A stretch of DNA of 6,097 nucleotides from Candidatus Aegiribacteria sp. (GTDB taxonomy: Bacteria; Fermentibacterota; Fermentibacteria; Fermentibacterales; JCC-6), in assembly GCA_030600975.1 (NCBI GenBank), contig JAUVUL010000132.1, positions 1 to 6,097 on the forward strand, read 5' to 3'. Of this stretch, positions 1 through 5,121 are shown one piece after another. The stretch's first letter is position 1, and each line of letters opens with the position of its first letter. The notes beneath the pieces are model-generated. The model ran no database searches and had not been told where the DNA came from. It saw only the letters and a list, made by a program, of their open reading frames with translations. The position numbers and the translations under genes are program-made.

Positions 1-437
1 ACCTCGCGTCGAGGGCGTCAAATGTGGATCTGGTTATCAGACCGGCTCTTGAAAAGGGAATTAATGTGATCTGTGAGCGTTATTCCGACGCCACTTTTGC
101 TTATCAGATAGGGGGTCGCGGCCTTCCGGAGAAACCCGTAAAGGATGCTGACAGACTTGCTACAGGTGGTCTTGTACCGGATCTGACCATCCTTCTGGAT
201 CTTGATCCTGAGGAAGGATTCGCACGGTTGCGAAAACAGAGGAGGGAAAAGGACAGAATCGAACTTGAGAACATCTCTTTCCACAGACGCGTAAGACAGA
301 TCTATCTCGAACTGGCGGAGCAAGAGGCTAGATATCTGGTTGTTGACGCGTCACGGGAACCGGACATTCAGGATCGACTTATTAAAGACAGTGTTATGAG
401 CATTATTTCAGGGAAAAATGACGGGGGAGACGGATAA
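1..437 (+). CDS. tmk: Thymidylate kinase (dTMP kinase), 5'-truncated by window edge
   Basis: This enzyme phosphorylates dTMP to dTDP with ATP in the cytoplasm, on the way to dTTP. The frame is open from position 3, so the N-terminus and its P-loop lie outside the window; 144 residues remain of a family that usually has about 205-215. The visible part begins with LASRASNVDLVIRPALEKG, the family's helix before the substrate motif. Next comes ERYSDATFAYQ, the counterpart of the DR(F/Y)xxSxxAYQ signature, then GGLVPDLTILLDLDPE and an Arg-rich LID segment around RLRKQRREKDRIE. The Arg residues in the LID resemble the E. coli-type enzymes. A GTG at 24 is an internal Val codon, not a start. The TAA at 435-437 directly abuts the ATG of the peptidase gene, which implies co-transcription. 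Identity is secure; only its N-terminal part is unseen. Confidence 0.95.
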   Translation, partial: LASRASNVDLVIRPALEKGINVICERYSDATFAYQIGGRGLPEKPVKDADRLATGGLVPDLTILLDLDPEEGFARLRKQRREKDRIELENISFHRRVRQIYLELAEQEARYLVVDASREPDIQDRLIKDSVMSIISGKNDGGDG

Positions 438-1916
438 ATGAGAAAATTCTTGCCAGGCTGGATTACTGTGGTTCTTGCCGCCGGGCTTCTGGTCACGGGC
501 GGATTGATTATTCTTCCCTCCGCCATCGCGTACGACTCTGTTTCCACGAATTCCTCCCTTGAACTCTTCATGGACGTGTTCTCAAGAACATCGGTAACCT
601 ATGTAGATTCCGTGGATTCTCAGGAACTCATAGAGGCTGCTCTGAGAGGAATGCTTGAATCTCTTGATCCCAACAGTATCCTTCTTGATCCCGATGATTA
701 CGAGAATCTTCGTATACAATTGTCAGGTTCCTTTGAGGGAGTTGGAATAACCATCGGTATCAGGGACGAATGGCTGACGGTCATATCACCTGTTGAGGGT
801 ACTCCCGCATTCAGGGCCGGCATGAAGGCCGGTGATAAGATCGTTGAAATCGACGACATTTCAACGGTAGGCCTGACAACAACTGAAGCCGTCATGATGA
901 TCAGAGGACCCCGCGGGAGTACGGTTGTTCTTACCATTGTCCGACCGGGGCTGCCGGATTCCCTCGATTTCGAAATAGAGCGGGATGTTATTGATCTGCC
1001 CTCTGTTCCTGCCGGATTCATGATAAACGATGAAACTGGATACATACGACTTTCCAGGTTTGGCGAAGAGACTACAAAGGAAGTCAGGAATGTTCTGCGG
1101 ACCCTTGTCAGGGAGGGTGCCGAAAATCTGATACTCGATCTGAGAGGTAACGCGGGCGGGCTCTTCACGGCAGCTGTTGAAGTAGCCGATCTCTTTCTTC
1201 CATCAGGGACACTGGTGGTTTCCACCAGGGGAAACGCCGTAGGTGAAGACAATTACTACACAGTCAGCAGGAGGAGTTTCAATGGCGTTCTTGCTGTTCT
1301 GATCGACGGTGGAAGTGCCAGCTCATCGGAAATAGTCGCCGGCGCGCTTCAGGATAACAATGCAGCAATCCTCATCGGAAGCAGAACCTTCGGAAAAGGA
1401 TCGGTTCAGACCCTGATGGATCTTGGCGAGTTTCCTAACCTCGGGCATTACGGTGTAAAGCTGACCACAGCACGGTATTTTACTCCAGACGGTAGAAGCA
1501 TTGACAGGACGATGAATGATAATTTCATGAATGGCGGTGAAGAGGATACTCTGGAGAACTGGGGGATAGTACCCGATATTATAGTGGAAACACAGGAAAT
1601 ATCCGGTTCGCTTCCCATTGAACTTTACACCGCATCAGTATGCTTCAAATATGCCACTGATTATGTACTCGAGCATGATATTGATACCGATTTCTGGCCT
1701 GACAGTGCGTGTGTCGCCGATTTCAGAAGTTATCTCTCTGAAGAGGGCTTCGAATGGGAGGACGGGGAATTCAGCGATAACCTGTTTTACATAGAACGGT
1801 CCCTTTTCACCGAGATCGCAGCGAGAACATGGGATCGGGAGATGTACTATAGAATGATGACTCCTCACGATGAAACGGTTCAAAGAGCCCTGCAGTATTT
1901 CAGAGACGGAGAGTAA
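438..1916 (+). CDS. ctpA: S41 family C-terminal processing peptidase (CtpA/Prc type)
   Basis: This is a 492-residue serine protease of the tail-specific/C-terminal processing family, which trims or degrades envelope proteins outside the cytoplasmic membrane. Residues 8-31 form a hydrophobic export segment ending in AIA, which could be a signal peptidase site or stay as an anchor. A PDZ domain spans roughly 90-170 (GVGITIGIRDEWLTVISP, then AGMKAGDKIVEID). The catalytic core follows: LILDLRGNAGGL near 231-242, GGSASSSEIVAGALQD with the predicted nucleophile Ser295, and TFGKGSVQ with the general base Lys320 and Gln324. The 25-residue Ser-Lys spacing and four-residue Lys-Gln spacing match E. coli Prc and Bacillus CtpB. 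The core ends near 385 at GIVPDIIVE; residues 386-492 form an acidic, aromatic-rich tail I cannot assign. A strong GGGGGAGA ribosome-binding site (423-430) within the tmk end supports the ATG. The substrate is unknown. The subfamily symbol is tentative. Confidence 0.93.
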   Translation: MRKFLPGWITVVLAAGLLVTGGLIILPSAIAYDSVSTNSSLELFMDVFSRTSVTYVDSVDSQELIEAALRGMLESLDPNSILLDPDDYENLRIQLSGSFEGVGITIGIRDEWLTVISPVEGTPAFRAGMKAGDKIVEIDDISTVGLTTTEAVMMIRGPRGSTVVLTIVRPGLPDSLDFEIERDVIDLPSVPAGFMINDETGYIRLSRFGEETTKEVRNVLRTLVREGAENLILDLRGNAGGLFTAAVEVADLFLPSGTLVVSTRGNAVGEDNYYTVSRRSFNGVLAVLIDGGSASSSEIVAGALQDNNAAILIGSRTFGKGSVQTLMDLGEFPNLGHYGVKLTTARYFTPDGRSIDRTMNDNFMNGGEEDTLENWGIVPDIIVETQEISGSLPIELYTASVCFKYATDYVLEHDIDTDFWPDSACVADFRSYLSEEGFEWEDGEFSDNLFYIERSLFTEIAARTWDREMYYRMMTPHDETVQRALQYFRDGE

Positions 1917-3316
1917 TGAGAATTACATTCGGAACCTCCGGCTGGCGTGGTATTATAGCGCGGGAATTTACCTGGGACAGAGTTGATCGCGTAGCGGACG
2001 CAATCGGACTGTTGCTGCAGAGGGAAAGGCGAAACAGCATTGTGATCGGCGGCGATTGCAGGTTTCTATCTCCGGAGCTTGCTGAGTCTACCGCTGACCG
2101 GATGGCCGGATACGGATTCGAAGTTGTTCTTTCCCGGGGACCCTGTCCTACGCCGGTCCTTTCTCATGCCTGCAGAAAGGGTGGTCATGGCGGCGTTATC
2201 AATTTTACCGCAAGCCATAATCCTCCGCTTTACAACGGGATAAAATTCAGCCCCTGGCATGGCGGCCCCGCTGACAGTGACTTAACAACCTCAATTGAAA
2301 GAATAATTGAAGAAGGAGGAAAACCTGAAGAAGGTTCCGGTTCGGTTGTTTCTTCTGATCTGAGAATTGATTATTCAAAGGATATTCAGAAGTATCTGGA
2401 CGCTGATGCATTCATGAATAGCGGTCTGAAAGTCGTATACGATGCATTTTCCGGAGCAGGATCGGGTCTTCTTGACCGCAAACTGGTGGAGCTTGGTGCT
2501 TCAGTTCGCGTATTGAACGGAGCGAGAGACCCTCTGTTTGCCGGCAGACAGCATCCCGAACCCGGGGAAAGCGGCACTGCCGATCTCGCACTTCAGGTTG
2601 TTTCCAGCAGAGCCTCCCTGGGGGTGGCCACCGACGGCGATGCTGATCGATTCGGGATAATCGATGAGAATGGTAAATTTGTTTCACCCCATGATTTTCT
2701 TCCACTGCTTCTGAATTATCTTGTGGAAGTCAAAGGTTATACCGGAGTTGCCGTCAGATCGATAACCACAAGCAGCCTCATTGACAGAATCGCCCGGGAT
2801 CATAACCTTGAAACCGTAGTAACTCCTGTAGGGTTCAAGTATCTGGGAGCAGAGATGCTTTGCGGGAATGTGATTCTTGCAGGTGAAGAAAGCGGCGGCC
2901 TGTCCATTATGGATCATGTTCCTGAAAAGGACGGGATACTGGCATGTCTCCTCGCGGCGGAAATGGTGTGTGCCGGGGGCAGAGGTCTTGCCGCGCAGCT
3001 TGATGACCTCTGGAAAAAGTACGGCAGGGTTTATGTATCGCGGGCTGATCTTCACCTTGATGGCTCTCTCAGAGAGTACATTACGGAGAACTATTTCGAA
3101 TCTGATCCATCGGAGATAGCGGGGTTGTCTGTTGATTCCATTGACCGGATTGATGGTGTAAGGATGATACTCGAAGGCGGCAACTGGATACTCATAAGGC
3201 TGTCCGGCACGGAACCGCTGGCCAGGATATACGTCCAGTCCGATTCCTCTGAAAAAAGAGACGATATTCTTGAAAAAGTAGCTGCAGAATTTCGCCACAT
3301 GAAAAACATTGAATGA
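1916..3316 (+). CDS. Phosphoglucomutase/phosphomannomutase family protein (alpha-D-phosphohexomutase)
   Basis: This 466-residue cytoplasmic enzyme should interconvert hexose 6-phosphate and hexose 1-phosphate through a phosphoserine and a bisphosphate intermediate, supplying sugar-1-phosphates for nucleotide-sugar synthesis. All four active-site segments are intact. They are TASHNP with phosphoserine Ser100, the metal loop DGDADR (Asp240, Asp242, Asp244), the sugar-recognition loop GEESGG (323-328), and the phosphate-binding loop RLSGTEP (428-434). The N-terminal FGTSGWRGIIA resembles the broad PGM/PMM group rather than GlmM, which usually has GTDGxRG. GEESGG is closer to glucose-specific mutases than to the GEMSGH loop of PMM/PGM enzymes, so glucose phosphate is the favoured substrate; this is inference. 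The start ATG shares one base with the peptidase stop (TAATG), with GGAG at 1908-1911 as ribosome-binding site. The stop overlaps the next start by four bases (ATGA), so translational coupling on both sides is likely. Confidence 0.92.
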   Translation: MRITFGTSGWRGIIAREFTWDRVDRVADAIGLLLQRERRNSIVIGGDCRFLSPELAESTADRMAGYGFEVVLSRGPCPTPVLSHACRKGGHGGVINFTASHNPPLYNGIKFSPWHGGPADSDLTTSIERIIEEGGKPEEGSGSVVSSDLRIDYSKDIQKYLDADAFMNSGLKVVYDAFSGAGSGLLDRKLVELGASVRVLNGARDPLFAGRQHPEPGESGTADLALQVVSSRASLGVATDGDADRFGIIDENGKFVSPHDFLPLLLNYLVEVKGYTGVAVRSITTSSLIDRIARDHNLETVVTPVGFKYLGAEMLCGNVILAGEESGGLSIMDHVPEKDGILACLLAAEMVCAGGRGLAAQLDDLWKKYGRVYVSRADLHLDGSLREYITENYFESDPSEIAGLSVDSIDRIDGVRMILEGGNWILIRLSGTEPLARIYVQSDSSEKRDDILEKVAAEFRHMKNIE

Positions 3317-3741
3317 AACTCGATACCGTTAAACTGATAATTGATCTTAAAAGCCTTTCCCGGGGTGTAAACAGGGGAGTATTCATCATACCGCTTGAGA
3401 AGGTCGAATGGAACATTGAAGGTGTGGAGCCGTTCGATCGTCAGGGCACCCTGGAGCTAATGGTTGATTATGGAGATGAAGCTGTACTGTGCAGCGGCTC
3501 GCTTGACGCGCATTTCCGAACACCCTGCGCGAGATGTCTTGAGCCCTCCCACTTCAGTATCAGCGAGGAGATCTACAGGGAATACGCATGGAGCCCTGAC
3601 CCTGCATCCGGCGAGCAAAGAGAATTAATATCTCAATCCGGCGAGCTGAACATATTCAATGCCGTCCAGGAAGCAGTTTTACTGTCAATCCCCGGTAAAC
3701 CGCTGTGCTCTCCTGACTGTACCGGAATATGTTATAATTGA
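3313..3741 (+). CDS. yceD: DUF177 / YceD family protein, C-terminally short
   Basis: The 142-residue product belongs to the DUF177 (YceD) family, encoded just upstream of rpmF in many bacteria. The family is linked to 23S rRNA accumulation and 50S assembly; the mechanism is not settled. Supporting features are the paired cysteines in PCARCLEP (Cys72, Cys75), followed by an acidic stretch, and the terminal PLCSPDCTGICYN (Cys132, Cys136, Cys140). Family members usually continue as C-P-x-C-G-x-N-L-N for tens of residues. Here a TGA falls exactly where the fourth cysteine of that motif would be (codon 143). The frame after the TGA does not resemble the family C-terminus, so this is a true end. 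The ATG lies in the mutase stop (ATGA) and has no good Shine-Dalgarno, which suggests translational coupling. The family call rests on the cysteine pattern plus position. Confidence 0.85.
   Translation: MKLDTVKLIIDLKSLSRGVNRGVFIIPLEKVEWNIEGVEPFDRQGTLELMVDYGDEAVLCSGSLDAHFRTPCARCLEPSHFSISEEIYREYAWSPDPASGEQRELISQSGELNIFNAVQEAVLLSIPGKPLCSPDCTGICYN
3730..3738 (+). promoter_or_regulatory. Putative extended -10 promoter for rpmF-plsX-fabH
   Basis: TGTTATAAT is a perfect extended -10 element (TGn followed by TATAAT, the hexamer at 3733-3738). It is formed by the last sense codons of yceD and lies directly before its TGA. No convincing -35 hexamer sits 15-18 bases upstream, as is acceptable for extended -10 promoters. 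Transcription would start near 3745 and give a leader of roughly 75-80 bases before rpmF. The call rests on the match and on the unusual 81-bp gap that follows in an otherwise gapless cluster; the activity is inferred. Confidence 0.5.
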
Positions 3742-3782
3742 GTATATTCTAAGGTATCATTTTTTTTACAAATCAAAGAGAA

Positions 3783-3802
3783 AATGTCATTGAGGTGACA
3801 TT
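3783..3802. repeat. Perfect 7-bp inverted repeat upstream of rpmF (operator or leader hairpin)
   Basis: AATGTCA at 3783-3789 and TGACATT at 3796-3802 are perfect inverted arms around a 6-base centre. The element lies about 40-55 bases after the putative transcription start and 20 bases before the rpmF start codon. It could be a dimeric repressor operator acting on the rpmF-plsX-fabH promoter, or an RNA hairpin in the leader. It is AT-rich, lacks a following T-run, and so is not a terminator. The arms do not match any operator I can name confidently. Confidence 0.4.
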
Positions 3803-3822
3803 AGTGGAAATGAGAAGGAACT

Positions 3823-4005
3823 ATGCCTGTACCAAAAAGAAGACACTCATCTACAAGAAGAGACAAACGTAGAGCAAACGATGCACTGGAAGTGAAGTCC
3901 ACCAGCAATTGCCCCCAGTGCGGTGAACCGAGGATACCCCACAGGGTATGCAGACACTGCGGTTTCTACAATGGTAGACAGGTCATCGAACCGGAAGAGG
4001 GGTAA
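3823..4005 (+). CDS. rpmF: 50S ribosomal protein L32 (zinc-binding type)
   Basis: This 60-residue protein is the large-subunit protein bL32. It starts with the hallmark MPVPKRRHSSTRRDKRRA, a basic rRNA-binding tail. It then carries a complete zinc ribbon: CPQC (Cys30, Cys33) and CRHC (Cys43, Cys46) in the context NCPQCGEPRIPHRVCRHCGFYNGRQV. All four cysteines are retained, so this is the zinc-dependent form rather than a cysteine-free paralogue. Length is typical. The start ATG has a good AGAAGGA ribosome-binding site (3813-3819). The gene sits between yceD and plsX, the commonest bacterial arrangement, and is probably the first gene of its own transcript. The identity is essentially certain. 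Confidence 0.98.
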   Translation: MPVPKRRHSSTRRDKRRANDALEVKSTSNCPQCGEPRIPHRVCRHCGFYNGRQVIEPEEG

Positions 4006-4033
4006 TCGTTCTGAATCTCATCTTAACCGGACT

Positions 4034-4050
4034 GAAAGGTTCCTCAATTG
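4034..4050 (+). promoter_or_regulatory. Ribosome-binding site and TTG start of plsX
   Basis: GAAAGGT (4034-4040) stands 7 bases before TTG (4048-4050). An in-frame TGA at 4033-4035 excludes longer products. The next in-frame ATG, at 4081, lies inside the conserved DAMGGD motif and is too late. TTG is therefore the only sensible start. It would lower initiation relative to the adjacent rpmF. Confidence 0.8.
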
Positions 4051-4971
4051 TCTGAGCCGCTCAATATTGCCGTGGACGCCATGGGGGGAGATAATGGACC
4101 TTCGGTGGTAGTCCATGGGGTGGTTAAGTTTTTCAGTGACTGCAGCAGATCAACCACAGAAAATGTGGCTATCAGGCTGGTTGGTGACAGAGATGTTCTC
4201 GCAAGGCTTCTTTCCCGCAGCAAAGGTGCCAAACTACCCATAACCATACAGCACGCTTCCCAGGTAATAACCATGGACGACCATCCAGCTGAAGCTCTCA
4301 AGAACAAACCGGACAGCTCAATGATTGTCATGGCGGGGCTTCAGAAAAAAGGCCTCGTACAGGCCATGGTTAGTCCCGGGAATACCGGAGCCATGATGGC
4401 TGCCAGCCTCTTTGCCCTTGGAAGAATAGAGGGTGTTCCCAGGCCGGCAATTGCCGCTACCATCCCAACGCAGAACAATCCCATCGTAGTACTGGATGTA
4501 GGAGCCAATATCGGGTGTAACAAAAAACAGCTGTTTCAGTTTGCCCTTATGGGAGAGGCTTATTCGAAGTGTGTCTTTTGTATTGATAACCCCAGGATAT
4601 CACTGCTGAACGTAGGTCATGAAAGAAACAAGGGACCTTCACTCATTCAGGAAGTTTACGGGATGCTGGAGGATTCCAAACTGAACTTCCTTGGGAACAT
4701 AGAGGGTGACGGTATACTCAAGGGCGAGGCTGATGTTGTTGTCTGTGATGGATTTGCAGGTAACATCCTTCTTAAGACATTTGAATCAATAGCCGATCTG
4801 GTGGGGGGATCACTCTACCTGGAAATGAAACGCCACTGGGCTTCCAGAGCCGGATATCTGCTGATGAGGCATTCCTTTTCAAAGCTCTGGGAAAGGCTGG
4901 ATTCGGCCGAATACACCCCCGTATTAGGCTGGATTCGGCCGAATACGGGGGTGCTCCGTTACTCGGTCTGA
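4048..4971 (+). CDS. plsX: Phosphate acyltransferase PlsX, frameshifted near its C-terminus
   Basis: PlsX converts acyl-ACP and phosphate to acyl-phosphate and ACP at the membrane surface, providing the donor for PlsY in phosphatidic acid synthesis. As read, the product is 307 residues starting at TTG. Family signatures are present in order: AVDAMGGDNGP (8-18), SPGNTGAMMAA (109-119), DVGANIGC (150-157), NVGHERNKG (188-196) and VCDGFAGNILLKTFES (232-247). Residues through Tyr289 follow the family, including RLDSAEY. The next 18 residues (from TPVLGW to the stop) do not, because a 32-bp insertion at 4915-4946 shifts the frame. The proper C-terminus, with its GGAPLLG and AHGSS motifs, lies downstream in another frame. 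Without the insertion the protein would be 341 residues, normal for the family. As written the gene is probably impaired, since a conserved C-terminal part of the fold is lost, but an assembly error or rescue by slippage is possible. Confidence 0.93.
   Translation: MSEPLNIAVDAMGGDNGPSVVVHGVVKFFSDCSRSTTENVAIRLVGDRDVLARLLSRSKGAKLPITIQHASQVITMDDHPAEALKNKPDSSMIVMAGLQKKGLVQAMVSPGNTGAMMAASLFALGRIEGVPRPAIAATIPTQNNPIVVLDVGANIGCNKKQLFQFALMGEAYSKCVFCIDNPRISLLNVGHERNKGPSLIQEVYGMLEDSKLNFLGNIEGDGILKGEADVVVCDGFAGNILLKTFESIADLVGGSLYLEMKRHWASRAGYLLMRHSFSKLWERLDSAEYTPVLGWIRPNTGVLRYSV
4894..4946 (+). repeat. 21-bp perfect direct repeat in plsX (32-bp insertion)
   Basis: The same 21 bases, beginning AGGCTGG and ending CCGAATAC, occur at 4894-4914 and 4926-4946, 32 bases apart. 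Each copy contains the 12-bp palindrome ATTCGGCCGAAT (4901-4912 and 4933-4944). The 11 bases between the copies (4915-4925) are the exact reverse complement of 4942-4952. The net effect is a 32-bp insertion, not a multiple of three, within the plsX reading frame. Only one copy is expected from the PlsX family sequence. Confidence 0.95.
4914..4953. repeat. 12-bp perfect inverted repeat, 16-nt loop, within plsX
   Basis: CACCCCCGTATT (4914-4925) and AATACGGGGGTG (4942-4953) are perfect inverted arms separated by 16 bases (4926-4941). Such a stem could form in DNA or RNA. There is no T-run after it, so an intrinsic terminator is unlikely. It was probably created by the same event that produced the adjacent direct repeat, when the polymerase copied the opposite strand for a short distance. 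Confidence 0.9.
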
Positions 4972-5105
4972 ACGGAGTTGCAATAGTAGCTCACGGCAGC
5001 AGTACCTCTAAGGCGATAAAGAACGCCATCGTCGCCGCTTGTGATTTTTATCGAAGCGGGGTCAGCGACAGAATCCGGCAGGAGATCAGTAGTTCGATAA
5101 TTTGA
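4926..5105 (+). pseudogene. plsX: Displaced 3' part of plsX (C-terminal ~52 codons in another frame)
   Basis: Reading from the second repeat copy gives RLDSAEY again, then GGAPLLGLNGVAIVAHGSS and SKAIKNAIVAACDFYRSGV, and ends in SSSII with TGA at 5103-5105. This is a typical PlsX C-terminus, including the conserved AHGSS motif, and it contains no stop or other damage. The frame is -1 relative to the upstream plsX frame. The segment has no start codon with a ribosome-binding site of its own, so it is not an independent gene. Its stop is 13 bases before the fabH start, the expected operon spacing, which further supports it as the original 3' end of plsX. Confidence 0.9.
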
Positions 5106-5109
5106 GATT

Positions 5110-5121
5110 GGAGAAACGGTG
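5110..5121 (+). promoter_or_regulatory. Ribosome-binding site and GTG start of fabH
   Basis: GGAG (5110-5113) stands 5 bases before GTG (5119-5121). The resulting N-terminus SRNAYIVGTGHEVPDGVITN aligns with the family start (E. coli begins MYTKIIGTGSYLP). No in-frame ATG fits this position, so the GTG is preferred. Confidence 0.8.

Noticed and set aside
698..1252. 184-codon open frame on the minus strand
   Set aside because: It lies entirely inside the well-supported S41 peptidase gene and its Ser/Arg/Pro-rich translation is typical of an antisense shadow.
2684..3298. 204-codon open frame on the minus strand
   Set aside because: It is antisense to the conserved metal and phosphate loops of the phosphohexomutase, with no recognisable motif of its own.
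3739..3741. TGA of yceD read as selenocysteine or cysteine
   Set aside because: The frame beyond it does not resemble the DUF177 C-terminus, and no convincing SECIS-like stem-loop directly follows.
3760..3767. Run of eight T after yceD as an intrinsic terminator
   Set aside because: No GC-rich stem precedes it; the upstream 30 bases are AT-rich and do not fold into a convincing hairpin.
3784..3798. Tiny leader ORF (MSLR) in the rpmF 5' region
   Set aside because: Four codons, no good ribosome-binding site, and it merely overlaps the inverted repeat; expected by chance.
3783..3802. FapR operator
   Set aside because: The arms do not match the FapR consensus I know, and nothing else in the window points to a Bacillus-like genome.
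4914..4953. Inverted repeat in plsX as a terminator or as ends of an insertion sequence
   Set aside because: There is no T-run after it, only 16 bases lie between the arms, and the arms are explained by local inverted copying of plsX sequence.
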